Shown: positions 49,601 to 61,209, numbered from the stretch's first letter. The stretch: 64,000 nucleotides of DNA from Oscheius dolichura (GCA_932521035.1 OW051495.1:9920001-9984000), one strand, 5' to 3'. Notes: generated by a model from the letters alone, not told the origin. Numbers and translations: made by a program.

Positions 49601-51665
49601 TACCAAAAAGTTATCATTTTGGTGGAGAAAGAAGAGAGAGAGGGAGACAAGACCGCGTGACCAGGAAGTATGGTCTTTCGGGATATCATCAGAATTGATG
49701 AATGATAGAGAAAATCGAAAAGAAAAAGCGGCCTTTTCTCCCACCGCCACGAGATCGGCGACCAAAAGCCATAGGTAGGGAGAGTCAGAGACAGACAGAT
49801 ACACACGGGGGGAGAAGAAAGGAAGAAGAAGAAGCCAAGATGATGATGATGATGATAAATTGGCAGCTATGTAGCGACACTCGACGGAATCGAATGGCAT
49901 GGCCAATCCATCGATCGGTGGCATCGGAAGGCGACGACCAAATAAGCTGATGCAGCCGGTTTCGGGCTTGGCGAGCGCTTGGGAGCGATCAGGCAGCGGA
50001 TAAAAGCCTCGGCCTCTTCTCCAAGCCATCAGATGTTTTTGCCGGCATGGTTTGGCGGGAAATTTGAATAGATTTAGGTGGTAATCAACATATTGTCAAG
50101 ATTAGAATAGAAGGGAATAGAAAAGGTGGAGGGTGGAACGGATTAGTTGAGGCCAAGAGAGAAGACACTCTTGATTGCCGTCGGGCTGTAATACAGTCCC
50201 CCCTTCGACTTGGAGAGATATGGGAGAAAACCTGACTCGCTCTCTGACTCTTTTAATGGAAGAGAGAAAAGATAGATCTTTGGGCTTCTAGATGGATTAA
50301 CGATCGAGAGATGGGTAATATACTGGAGAAAGGACAATTTAATAGGCTAAAGGAGGAGAAGAAGCCGGTGGAAAAAGGTTAAAAGAATCAAGCGACTTTA
50401 ATCGTCCGCAAGCAATGCTCTACTGACCAAGCGGGATAGAATGACCGCGGGATGGATGCACGATATCCTTGTCATCATCATGTTTATCACATTCCAAAAG
50501 CAATTACTACTATACTTCAGAAATTGATAGCCTATGAAGAAATGAAAAAACAGTATGGACTGTTTGAAAAGAGGCTTGGGGCCATGTTTTGCTTACTCTT
50601 CAGAGGAGCTATGAATTATTTGGAAGCCACGCTTTTAACCGGACTAGTAACACAATAATTGGCGTCTTTAGAAAGTAACGAGGAGAATCCCGTCAACGGA
50701 ACGACGCTTTTTCTAATACGCGAGGTTCATCTCCACCAGCAGTGAAAGCGAAAGGATATGCTTGTCACTTCTATTCCTCTTCAATTTCAAAGCCCGGCGA
50801 TCTTTGCCTTTAGCGGAAGATTGTAAAATCTGGTCCCAGTTTATTCCATTTTTATGGCTAGTGGAAAACAACAGTCACAACTCCGGAAAGGAAGACCCAG
50901 CAAAGGAATTTTCTCGTCCCGGACTTTTGTAGTTGAACCCGGGTCGCCAAGATCGAGCCCGGCCCGATTCGCCCCTTGAGAATCTTATTGTTTGGGGGAA
51001 GAAGCTTTGACGGTTACCCTTTCCGGCACACATGAAAAATAGATTTATGACATATTTTGACTAGAAAAACTACAGTAGAGAGCAAAAAATGGCTGAAGAT
51101 TAAAGATTTTCAGGGGGAGAAAGGAAAAACCGCATAGCGCATGGCAATTAGAAGGAAATGAGCTTCCGATTGATTCTCTGATTCTTTGAATCTCCGGAAG
51201 ACTATAAATATCACCTCATGGTTACAGTAATCCATCTGACGATTACGTATTTTCCCTTGGTCGTAAGAAGTATTCGATATTCTAGACACAAAAGAATACC
51301 CATGGTCACAATTAGCCATCCCTCCCTCCTTCTCCTAGCCCCACCGGTTTTTGGAGGTAAGAAGACGAGAGGCGAGGGGTCAAAAGATACGTTCCTCCTC
51401 GCTCCCGCCACTAAAATTTCGTCGTCTGTCGGGAATCACAGTTCCATTGCGAATAGCCTCAAGCGCTCCCCCCGAGGGGAGGAAAACCAGCTGGTTTGCT
51501 GTTGCTGCTGCTAGTCGAATGACGTGTTCGGTTGGCCCTGTATTGTACCCTCGAGGCATCGAACTTCGAAAAGAGAAGGGGGAGATGAATCAACACGCGT
51601 TGCCGGTAGAGGAGAGAGCTTTCGTCATATTGGCTGCTATTTGGGGAGGAAGGAGAAGCAAGGAA

Positions 51666-51688
51666 GGGGGGGGGGGGGGGGGGGGGGG
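51666..51688 (+). repeat. poly-G tract, 23 G
   Basis: An uninterrupted run of 23 G in the gene desert. Confidence 0.95.
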
Positions 51689-52226
51689 TGATGACACAGT
51701 GGGTGAGACAAGGTGGCATTAGGCATGCGGTGAAGGAGGTGTTTCAAACAGTTGGTTAGACTCTCTTTCTATTAGCAACAGTTTGGAGAAACACTCCTTG
51801 AGAGGTCTGCGGGGCCAAAATGTGGTAGCAGGAGGACACAAAAGAATGTAGAGAAGTGGCACTAGAGACAGAAATTTAGATAAATTAAAGGATTGTAAAG
51901 TTTGAGACTGTATAAAAAGCAGTGTTTAGCCGAAAATGGCGGCTTGGAATTTGTATTTTGCATATGAATGGAACGGGAGGACGGCCCATGTGAGCAGCAC
52001 CGAACGGAGAGATGCTTCAAGGGGAGGAATTGCTTTAAAGAAAAGAAAGAAGCTTCTTAAGAGCTTTTAAAATGGTACTGTATCTTTGCAGACCGTTTAA
52101 ATGGCCCTTGACCCTTGGCAAGGTTAGACAATGACGAGGAATGGCAATAGGGAGAGGAACAAGGAAAGGGAACGGCTTTGCAAGCTCAATTTTCAGCTTT
52201 AATAGGGGTGCTGTAACCTTGGAGAC

Positions 52227-52439
52227 TCACAAATGGCATACGACGGATAGAGGTAGAAGAGTAAGAGAAGTGGGAAAGTGCAGAAGAGCTCCATGACCAG
52301 TATCAATACCGGCACGGGGGTAGTAATCTCCATGTTTGTACTTTTCCATGAGACGATTGTTAGCCGCAATCTGATCAAACAAGAAGTCGTGATGGCTTGG
52401 CTGAACATATTCGAAAGTAGCCAACTGGAGAGATGACTA
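52227..52439 (-). other. candidate isolated exon
   Basis: Behind a CTCTCCAG acceptor the frame reads LATFEYVQPSHHDFLFDQIA and continues NNRLMEKYKHGDYYPRAG before a stop at 52227. Residue use is mixed and unlike the low-complexity ORFs nearby. No partner exon was found and the family is unknown. It could be an upstream exon of a gene not recognised here. Confidence 0.25.
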
Positions 52440-52980
52440 AGGGGCGAACTCCTCAAATTGGGGGCTGAATCATTTAGGGGACCCGTTCTGGGAAGAAAGA
52501 ACGGATTTCTAGGAATAGTGTAGGAATAGAGAGAAAAGGGAAAAGAGTACAGTAATGATTAACATATCGGAATCGATAATTTATGGGAGGGGACTGTCTC
52601 TCACTGTCAATCTCTCCCTCTCTCATGGTGCAGGTGGTTGCCGCGAAAAATGAGGTAGGAAAACAAATGGCGCCGCAGGCCATGGACTATGGGAGAGAGT
52701 GGGCAAACATCGTCAAACTGGACACCACCAGAGAGGGGGTAGATGGTGGCGCCCCGAGAGAACACTGTCCGCCGGGGAGAGTCGAGACGGACAGTCTGGA
52801 GCTGTGAAAACTCTATACAAACTTGAATTAGAATGAAGCCTGACGAATAACAACTACCGGATTGGCTGGGCAAATTTATCCTATTTTTAACGGAGACTTT
52901 GCTGGATTTTGACATGAAGAAAACGGACAGCTGATCATTGATTTCCCCGGTTCGGGAATCGTCGAGCGGAGTGAGGTAGA

Positions 52981-53118
52981 ATGACGATGACGACGAACAT
53001 TTTCGAAAAGGACACCGTCTCCACTCCCTGTGTACCTAGCCCCGGGCGCCACCAACCATCACCGGAATACGAGTTTGTCATCACCGGGGTCCGAGAATGC
53101 GAGGATTGCTTCCGATAA
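52981..53118 (+). other. candidate short ORF, 45 aa
   Basis: ATG to TAA, reading MTMTTNIFEKDTVSTPCVPS and then PSPEYEFVITGVRECEDCFR. The composition looks protein-like and has a CEDC pair, but there is no homology I know and no splice partner. It may be a first exon or chance. Confidence 0.2.
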
Positions 53119-55746
53119 AACTTCCGGAAAAGAAAGAGAATTGAGTAAAACTAAAACAAAAGAGGAGATTGAGGTCTTTCTGTCACGGTCATATGTCAAA
53201 TTTATGACCTGAAGGTCATACAGGATGCGCATAGTCACATGAGGGCGAGGAGGGCATGCCCAATTATTTAGGCGGCGATTGCCGTTCCTTTTTGCAGAGA
53301 AAGTTCGGGGAAGAAGGGCCTAGGGAAAAAAAATTGCGGAAGTTTGCAAAACATCTATGTTGCAAAAATGTTTCCCATGCTCCTAAGAAAACAGGGAACA
53401 GCGAGAAAAAAGCTAGCTCGTGAAGGAGCACAGTAGAGAGAAAGGGAGGGGAGGGAGGGGGGCCTCAACATGGAATGGGATCTCTTGGACTTTTAAGCGC
53501 TGTTGTTTCAACAGATTAATGATGATGACATGGTCTAAATGGTCACTGTTGACTAGAGCCTTTTGATAGGATACTGTAGATTGCCTGCCTAGTGTAATGT
53601 TCCTTCTGGATTCCCGCCATAGACGGTTTCCCAAGCGATAACCTTCCCCGAGGAGGATCTATCCGGCGAAACGGTTGCGTTCTCTATGCAAATAGTTCCT
53701 TTGGGAAATGGCTTATTATTGAAGGAAGCAGTGGTAAGTATAGGTGGAGGCCTTCTATAGGAGTGATTTCGTGTTGGGACCACTGCAATGCGGTAAAATA
53801 TGGCGGGTTTCTTCTTATTGAGATAGAACCCGCAATGCTGTCTTACTGCCCTCAAAGAGCTGATGTTTCTGTCTTTTCCTCCCTTATGACAACATCATTT
53901 TTGACAACCGTTCACTATTAAAAACAGCTGTATAGAATGGAACAGGGCAGTGAATGTAATTCGCCCTTTCCCCGAGGTTTTTCCGGTTGACCCAGAGAGG
54001 TTCGGCAGAAAACGAGTTATGAAGGTCAACGGAAACCGGTTGGATAAATATAAATAGAGCTAGATATGTATACACTAATCGAAATGGTCAACGAATATAT
54101 CGGGATTTGGGGAGGCAGGGAGGGGGAGGGGAGGGGATGGGCTTCTCCACCACTCCCTGACCAGTACTGTTGACATAAACTTTACAGAGGAGGGAACAAG
54201 CCGATCATCGCGCAATTTTATGACAGAGAGACAATACTAAGAACACCCCCTGGGGGGGAAGGGGAACAAAAGAGCAGAATCTACAGGAAGCTATGAGAGA
54301 GCATATTTTGCACTCGGGAGGCTTTTTTGTTCGTGAGATATGAGGAAATGCACACAGTGAGCGCAGACAAAACTAAATATAGCAAATCGGAGGGACGGGG
54401 CTGACCGCAAATGTGGCTCTCTCCGAGCGGGTGGGGGGAGAGAGAGATCGTCTAATGTGGTCAGGCAAAGGGGAAAATAATGATGAACGGTGACGTTTTC
54501 ACCAATTTTTGTGTCTTTTGTGCGTTCACATAAATCAGAAAAAGGAAAAAGACGGAGGAGGGAGAGGTCGGAAGTCGCCGCAAAAACCCAAATCTTCTGG
54601 TCATTTTGGATAAAATGGGTAGGATTCTTCATCTCGCATGTGTACTGTAATTACAGCAAGTTAACCCTCCCTTTAATTGAACTCCATGCTCTAATACGAA
54701 AAAGATCTACAAATTGGGCCCTGGAGAGCCAAAAAATGGAAGGAAAGGGGCCTCCGATCATTTACCATTACGGTACCGGATTTCGTAAGAAACAAGAGAG
54801 AAGCCACGGCTACAGAAGATGAAGAAAGGCTTCCTGAACTCCCTTTCCTCTCGCATTACTAATAAAATCCCGTCTAACGGTGGTACCGACAGCCAAAAAG
54901 GCCATAAATCTCACGCGACCACCCTCCCCGGTCGCGCATCCGCTATTCAGAGGGACTTTATGTTTGTGGCAGTTTTTTTCCGGCTTGCCGGTGGCTGTAT
55001 TTGGGTCAGCGTGCGATTGTCAGCCAAAAAGTGCAAGTGAGGGATATTGGCTGTGGCTAGACGGACGACGGCCGGGGGGATGATTGAACAAGCGCATTCA
55101 TTCACAGTACGCCCTCGGCAAGAATAGGTCCAGAGAGAGGGAAAAAACGGGGAAAGAGACAGCGCGCAATGTTTCGAAACCTCCACAAATAGTAGTAGTC
55201 ACGGCCTAAAAAAGGTCCGGAGAGAGAGAGGGTGAGAAGGGCGTAATCTTCTGGGGAAATTAAGAGATGGCAAAAAGTACGGGGAGAGAGTCATTTCACA
55301 GCTTCCGAATTAGAGAGAGAAGGAGCGGGAGAAATGTCTCCGGCAGCTGGGAAAGTGATCATTTCCGGGAAAGAGAACGCCGAAATACGCTTTCCCTCCC
55401 CTTCTTCTTATGTCTCTATTAAAAACTGCGGTGTCACACCCTCTCTCTCTCCCCCAGCTCGAAAAAAAAACGAAAAGAAATGATCCCCGAGACTTTGCGT
55501 TGCAAGTGCCCAAAGGGTCAGAGCAATGTTTGCCCCCGTTCCAAAATAGCCGCTGGCGACTGAAAGAATAACAGGGAGAAGGGGGAAAGAGACTGTGTGG
55601 GAGAGAGGCCGAGACTGAAAGCCGTCCGCTCACTCTCTTCCACTCTTTTCCCGGAGGGGAGCGAGAGGGTTCCGCAACTCGGAAAAAATAGATGGAAAGA
55701 GATGGAATCAAAAAGACTGTCGCCCCGGAGCGGGGAACAGTGGAGA

Positions 55747-55767
55747 CCCCCCCCCCCCCTTTTTTTT
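55747..55767. repeat. C13-T8 homopolymer junction
   Basis: Thirteen C followed directly by eight T; a poly-G tract when read on the minus strand. Confidence 0.9.
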
Positions 55768-56137
55768 GAGAAAGAAAGTCTTCAGGAAAACGGTATTTGG
55801 GGAAAATTATCATGAAAGACAGTCATAAGGCTTCATTCTAAACTTTAAAAGGCCCTTTGGTCAGTATTTTTACCCACTATTTTGTTCTGAAGGAAGGAAA
55901 CACGACTTTATACCCTTGTTTCTCTTACAAGTTGAAATATTCTTGAAATTTCTGCCTCACTGTGTGCCTGTTTCTATGATAATCCTGCCACCCTCCTTCT
56001 TCTATCAATCTTTGTCTTATCACCAATGATGTTGGACAGATAATAAGAACCAGACCGACCTTTTGTGACTTCCCCTCGGAGTGTGCTCGCCTTTCTCCGA
56101 AGTCACATCCGACTGATGCAAGTTAGCTGGGAGAGAG

Positions 56138-56143
56138 TATAAA
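56138..56143 (+). promoter_or_regulatory. TATA box candidate of the UGT gene
   Basis: TATAAA lies 91 bp before the UGT start codon. A second TATAAA at 56196-56201 is only 33 bp before the ATG and is less likely to serve. Confidence 0.5.
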
Positions 56144-56233
56144 CACGTCGTTGACCTCTTGCGAAACCCCGCTCACTATCACTTTTTGGCCCCTTTATAA
56201 ATCGCCGAGGTTGAGTGCTCCGGCACTGCCATC

Positions 56234-58100
56234 ATGAGGGTCTTCTTTCTCTTTTCCTCCCTTCTGGCATTATGTGCCGGTTACAAAATGGTCATTATAG
56301 CTCCGGCCGTCCCTCCAAGTCAGGTGCTAGCTATATATTTCTTGTTTCAAACTACCTTTTTCAGATAATGTTCAATAGTCGCGTAGCCGGGTACTTGGTT
56401 AAGGCGGGTCACGATGTTACCATCGCCCTGATGCATAATATGGACGGAATTGACCGGAAACTGGTGAAGATCCCTGAAAATATCAAAGGTTAGACCCTAT
56501 TTTCCCTTTTTATTTGTTTTCTAGTCTACCATGTAAACGCCTCAATTGGAGAATCATTCGAAGAAGTTGAAGAGGAGCAGGGAGACATCCTCTTCCAAGA
56601 TATTGGGTTCTTTGACCCCCGGATGAGGAAAATCTTCGGTCGCTTCATGACCATGTTCTCTAGATCCTGTCGAAGTGAGTCTATTCCTTTCTTTTTCACT
56701 AGAGTTTATTTTCCAGCTGCTCTCAGGAACAAGGAATTCATGAACTGGCTAAAGGACAGCAAATTTGACCTGGCCTTCGTCCATATGTACCATCTCTGCC
56801 CAATTGGTCTGGTCCACACGGCCAACATCCCTTGGATCTGGTTGAACAGGTAATTCCCCTCAAATTCCTTCTTTCATTCCCAATTTTAGTGGAGGAGTTA
56901 TGGACTACGTCTCCGACTTTGTTGGCAGTCCCCTCCCTCCCAGCTACAATCCGCCGATGATGATGGTCGCCACCGACCGGATGAACTTTGTTGAGAGGAT
57001 CAAGAGCTTCATTGGCCACAATTTAATGAGAGCTATCTGGCCTTACCTGGTAGCCCACCCGGAGACGCAAATCTTCCGAGAGGAGCTGGATCCCAACTTC
57101 CCGGACCTGATGGATCTAGCCTCCAACTGTTCCCTAGTAATGGCCAACAGTCATCCCTTCTACGAATTGCCTCGTCCTCTTCTGGCGAAAATTGTCCACA
57201 TTGGAGGGATTGGAATGCAGCTGAAGGATGTTAAACCTCTACCTAAAGATTTGGAAGCCTGGGTTCAGCAGGGAGAGGGAGCCGTCGTCTTGTCATTCGG
57301 CTCCATTGCTCCGCTTCACAATGCTCCAGAAAGTTGGAAGGAAGCCATTTTGAAGGCGTTTGCTAGGCTACCACAGTACCGGTTCATTATGAGGTATGTT
57401 ACCACCTAAGGATTATTTTACTTCTTTGTTTATAGGTACATGGGAGACGACCTCAACGATCGGCTGCCTTCTAACGTCAACATTATGAAATGGCTCCCCC
57501 AGTCTGATCTGTTACAGCACCCTCGGGTCAAAGTCTTTATCAGCCATGGAGGATATAACGGATTACAGGTAATTTAACCTCTTTTATTTCTTTATTAACC
57601 GTATTCAGGAGACAATTGCTGCTGGCAAGCCCATGGTAATGATTCCTCTTCTTGGAGATCAACCTCGAAATGCGAAACTCGCCGAGAGACACGGAATGGC
57701 CGTCGTGGTTCACAAAAGCCAGGTCACGGAAGAGAATCTATACGGAGCCATCAAGGAGATCCTCTCAAAACCGAGGTATCCTCTCATTTTTTTTCTTAGA
57801 AGTTATTGTTTCAGTTACGGAAAATCGGCTGAAAAGTTAGCCATGCTCATGTCCAAGCAGCCAGTGTCGGCAGACCAACTGCTTGTGAAATGGTCTGAAC
57901 TGATGGCCGAGGTCAAACATTTGGACAATCTGTTCCCTGCCGGTCAGGATCTGAACTTCTTCCAGTATCATTCCCTCGACGTTATCGGGTTCCTCTTCCT
58001 TATTACGGGTATTGTATTGTTTATTTCATTTGTAGTCATGAGACTTGTTATTAGGCGGTTGTATAGGCGTTTTGTATCCCAAAAGGACAAGAACGAATAG
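56234..58100 (+). CDS. UDP-glycosyltransferase (UGT, family GT1), 528 aa
   Basis: Eight exons (56234-56323, 56365-56488, 56525-56674, 56717-56849, 56890-57393, 57436-57568, 57609-57775, 57815-58100) total 529 codons, the normal UGT length. A signal peptide ([16 protein letters not shown]) directs it to the ER lumen; a C-terminal helix ([20 protein letters not shown]) and basic tail RRLYRRF anchor it. UGTs attach sugars from UDP-sugars to lipophilic toxins or metabolites. The donor site is clear: [27 protein letters not shown] and [10 protein letters not shown], and VLSFGSIAP fits the sugar-donor domain start. Near the N-terminus, where most animal UGTs have S-H (catalytic His), this protein reads PPSQIMFNS, so the base may be missing. 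Introns are 35-48 nt. Confidence 0.95.
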
Positions 58101-58105
58101 CTTTA

Positions 58106-58111
58106 AATAAA
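58106..58111 (+). terminator. poly(A) signal of the UGT gene
   Basis: AATAAA six bases past the stop codon. Confidence 0.6.
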
Positions 58112-58296
58112 GGTGCAACAGTACTTTCTCTCCTTGTCTCAGTGGTTATTTTAGAGGGATGCTTTTCCCAAAGACGCAGCTACAGCACTCCCGTCGGCGA
58201 AGAAAACTATTGCGACACGGGCAGCCGCAGCCGGCTTTCCTTACCCTCATTGTTCGGGGAAAAAAGCCTCGTATACGACTGGCATGCATTCCGCAG

Positions 58297-58304
58297 TATA
58301 TAAG
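58297..58304 (+). promoter_or_regulatory. TATA box of the Gly/Tyr/His-rich protein gene
   Basis: TATATAAG lies about 70 bp upstream of the ATG, at a distance expected for a short 5' leader. The UGT gene ends about 185 bp upstream. Confidence 0.65.
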
Positions 58305-58372
58305 AGGGCCCGCTGTATCGGTTATTATCAGCTTTACCCTCCCTTCTCTCCTCTTCCTCAAACACATTCCCA

Positions 58373-59164
58373 ATGGTGTCGTTTCTCCTCGCCTCTGCCA
58401 CACTAGTAGCCGTCTGCTCTGCCGGCTATATTCCCCCGTATTATGGAGGATACGGTGGCGGCCATAAGGGATTCTTCGACGAGCACGGAAATGACTATGC
58501 CGACCATGTAAGAGACTCTTTACGTGGAGCTTTAACATTGACTTTAGAACAATAAATATGGAGGATACGGTGGAGTGAAGCACGGACACGGTAGCGGCTA
58601 CGAGTCAGATGAATTTAGAAAAGCATGGGGAGAAAAGGGATACTATGGAGCTGACTACGGTATGTTTAATTACCTCTCCTTGATGTATTTAACCGTCTTA
58701 TCGTTTCAGGATCCAAGGGGGCTGCTGAAGGACACGCCAACTACGCCAACGGAGGAGCTGACGGCTACGGAGACGCCCACCACGATGCCGGAGCCCGCAA
58801 CGCTGAAGACGCTGACGGGCAGAAGAAGTACAGCTACTTCTCCTCCGGCTCAGGACCCGAAGGCAGCTACTCCAAGGGATACTACGGTAGCGACGGCTAC
58901 GAGCATGCTGACTCCAATTCCAAATACGTTGCCGACGCCAATGGTAACGGCTACAAGAAGGGATACAACTACGATGAGAAGGACCACGCCGATGGACACT
59001 CCGGCTTTGACAAGACCGCTGGAGGACACTCCGAATTTGGAAAGAAGCACGATAATGGCTACTATGGATACGACAAGGACTCCTACGAGAAGGCCGGCCA
59101 CTCCGACGGATGGGTCAACGGTGGCCACGCCTCGGCCCACGCTGCTCATGGACCTTCTTATTAA
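58373..59164 (+). CDS. secreted Gly/Tyr/His/Asp-rich structural-type protein (233 aa)
   Basis: Three exons (58373-58507, 58548-58659, 58710-59164) total 234 codons. The first 17 residues (MVSFLLASATLVAVCSA) are a signal peptide. The mature chain is a low-complexity mixture of Gly, Tyr, His, Asp, Ser and Ala, with irregular units built on GYGG, KGYYG, GHSEFGKK and GYNYDEKDHADGHSGFDK, and no Cys outside the signal peptide. This resembles cuticle, eggshell or surface-matrix proteins of invertebrates, where Tyr can be cross-linked and His/Asp can bind metal; that role is inference. No conserved domain is recognised. Codon use is GC-rich at third positions compared with neighbours, suggesting high expression. 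The strong TATA box supports this. Confidence 0.85.
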
Positions 59165-59184
59165 CAAACGTATGTATAAAGGGA

Positions 59185-59190
59185 AATAAA
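59185..59190 (+). terminator. poly(A) signal, plus-strand gene
   Basis: AATAAA about 20 nt after the TAA at 59162-59164. Confidence 0.6.
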
Positions 59191-59201
59191 TGAATATAAA
59201 C

Positions 59202-59207
59202 TTTATT
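59202..59207 (-). terminator. poly(A) signal, minus-strand peptide gene
   Basis: AATAAA on the minus strand, 91 nt past that gene's stop and 11 bases from the signal of the convergent gene. Confidence 0.55.
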
Positions 59208-59298
59208 AGATATGTATTTTTTGTACAGAAAGCTCTTGAGATGACGGTGGGACGGCTGGAGATCAGAATTATACAGAGAGTAGAATTTCCAGCAAATT

Positions 59299-59481
59299 TC
59301 AGCAGCCCAGTCCCTTACAGAGAAGATACGTTCCGGCAGGGTCGTTGTGGAAGCCGAGGAAGTCTTCTCTTGGCGGCTCCAGGATGTCATTCGTTTGGGG
59401 CCACATGTTCAACATTTGAGCGTTTAGCATCAGAAGTTGGCAGAGGAAGAAGAGAGCAGTGAGAAGAAGGCGTGAGAACAT
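59299..59481 (-). CDS. small secreted peptide precursor (60 aa)
   Basis: One coding exon encodes a clear signal peptide (MFSRLLLTALFFLCQLLMLN, cleaved near AQ) and a mature part of about 38 residues with acidic middle and only two Cys, both at the end in LLCKGLGC, able to form a small terminal loop. A TTTTCAG acceptor sits one base before the ATG, as expected for an intron in the leader or for spliced-leader addition. There is a TATA-like motif upstream. The design fits a peptide hormone or a small secreted effector, but there is no dibasic cleavage site and no family I recognise. The two-Cys C-terminus only loosely recalls disulfide-loop neuropeptides. Confidence 0.55.
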   Translation of the reverse strand: MFSRLLLTALFFLCQLLMLNAQMLNMWPQTNDILEPPREDFLGFHNDPAGTYLLCKGLGC

Positions 59482-59650
59482 TCTGAAAATAATAAAATTA
59501 GAGAAAAAATCGGATTTGGAGAAGGAATTTAAAGAGTTGTAGCCTACTTGTAGGGTTGGAAATGATAAGGATGCCGAAAAGGAGCGGAGGGGACTGCAAT
59601 CTACTACGCACCCCGTTTCCTTTATGAATAGAGAATAATCGCGGTGGGAC

Positions 59651-59656
59651 TTTATA
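59651..59656 (-). promoter_or_regulatory. TATA box candidate of the peptide gene
   Basis: TATAAA on the minus strand about 170 bp upstream of the ATG; with a leader intron of about 70-80 nt the distance fits. Confidence 0.45.
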
Positions 59657-61107
59657 CAGAAACACTAGAAGAGCACAGGGTCCTGCACGGCCCCATACAG
59701 GAGAGCATGCAGAATAGGCGAAAAGTTGCCGCCTGTTCCCCGCCTAAATGGGCGACATATTGCCAAGGCAAACAGTCGTTGAAAGACGCGAATAGACGGA
59801 GAGTGTAAGTAGTTTGCCGTGCCCTGGAGGAACTGGTTCTGTTGCAATTTATTTGCCAAAATGAAAACGAACTGAAAAATAGAAGATCAATGTGGTCTGG
59901 ACTCTGACCGGACGTACAGTTATCGTGTTTATGTCTTCTACTGAAGTTCAGAACACAAGAGGCTTTACATTCAGTGTCTGCCATTCTTATAAGTGGAAGG
60001 TTAAATTAATCAAAATACTCGGGAAGGGGAACAAAATGAACTTGGCCGACAGTCAATAGCCATATTTAATTGCGCACGAGTCGCTTCGCCGAATGGCTAC
60101 GGTCAGGGAACAATGTGCTGCGATGCTGTTCTTGTTCCATTTGACGCAGACGGGCCACTAAAGGCAACTCGGGAAGGGGAGCTCTGGAGGATCTCTGGTT
60201 GCAAACAGTGCCCACGGTCTACTAGGGGCGTCGCGCCGTGTTTATGGCCCGAATTTCTTTGGCTTTTCTAATGGCCGGCTATAAATCGTCTCGTGGGCCG
60301 GCCAGTTCACAACAACTGATAAAACGACCTCTTGGTTGCTTGTGGAAATAGATTTTTGGTCACTACAAAAGGAAAAAGTAGATTTTATTATGTGGAAGGT
60401 GTCTTTAGAGAACAGAAAAGTCCTTTTATAGCCGGGTTCTCCCGGATCAGGACAGAATAACAAATTTTACGAGAGAATGGTGTTTATTCAGGAAAGTTCA
60501 TTTGTACTCACCGTGTTATTGCCGTCTACCAGAAAAACTTCATTGAAATTGGGAGGTGGTTATTTCGGTGCGTCAAGTGATTCACACAGCACACAAAAAG
60601 GACTGATGTTTTATTCTCTGCATCAATGAACCAATTGGGAGGGCTTCCTTATTAGCAGACGCTGTACACCTCAGCAAGCCTATTATATTTCAATTGATGC
60701 CGAAGTTTCCATGATCTGTGTCTGTCTCCCCGTTAATTAAACACCGTTCGTTGTTTTCTTGACGTGACTAATGAACTACCGGCGACTTCGGTTTCTGACG
60801 TAACTGGTCTCTTTCCCTTCGACTTGGGTCCGAAAAGTGTGTTGTCCTCCGCTCTGCCACGAACGGCGGTGTAAACTGATCTAAGACTTCGGTTTCCTTA
60901 TAAAGACGTCGTTCTTCTAATTCTTTTGCTGTCTTTCAACTGCGGTGAAAAATTCGGAGAACCGTTATCACCAGGGAGACCGCGGTAGTGGTTATAGGTC
61001 ACTGCCTAAAGTAACGACCAGCTATAATTCTTCTGCCGTCCTTCAGTGTCGAATGGATTCACGTACTTCAAGGGCAGGAGAAAAAGAGTAACGGCCTGAC
61101 CCTTCCC
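59657..61107. other. intergenic, no gene recognised
   Basis: No supported ORF. Between about 60,770 and 61,640 short words such as GACTTCGGTTTC recur, giving the region a weakly repetitive character. Confidence 0.45.
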
Positions 61108-61209
61108 TATAAATTCCAAGCACTGGGTCGGGTTCCCCAGCCTTTCCAAACGTCTCCGACCCCCTTCTTCCCCATTTCAACCCAGTCAAAAAGAACTTTC
61201 CAGCTAAAG

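Larger units (their letters stand above)
45731..56137. other. 10-kb gene desert
   Basis: No gene can be assembled on either strand. The DNA is low in complexity, purine-rich on the plus strand, with GATGAT runs near 49,840 and two long poly-G tracts. The largest ORFs (49466-50029 and 55310-55813, minus) are Ser/Leu/Pro-rich products of CT-rich sequence and are not believed. It separates the ZMIZ-like gene start from the UGT promoter and may hold regulatory sequence for either. Confidence 0.6.

Noticed and set aside
49466-50029. 187-codon minus-strand ORF
   Set aside because: Product is Ser/Leu/Pro/Phe-rich because the strand is CT-rich; no domain, splice pattern or promoter.
55310-55813. 167-codon minus-strand ORF before the UGT promoter
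   Set aside because: Crosses the C13/T8 homopolymer and is dominated by Ser, Arg and Phe; typical composition artefact.
58850-59167. Valine-rich minus-strand ORF of 105 codons
   Set aside because: Antisense of the Gly/Tyr/His-rich exon; the composition follows from its GC-rich third positions.
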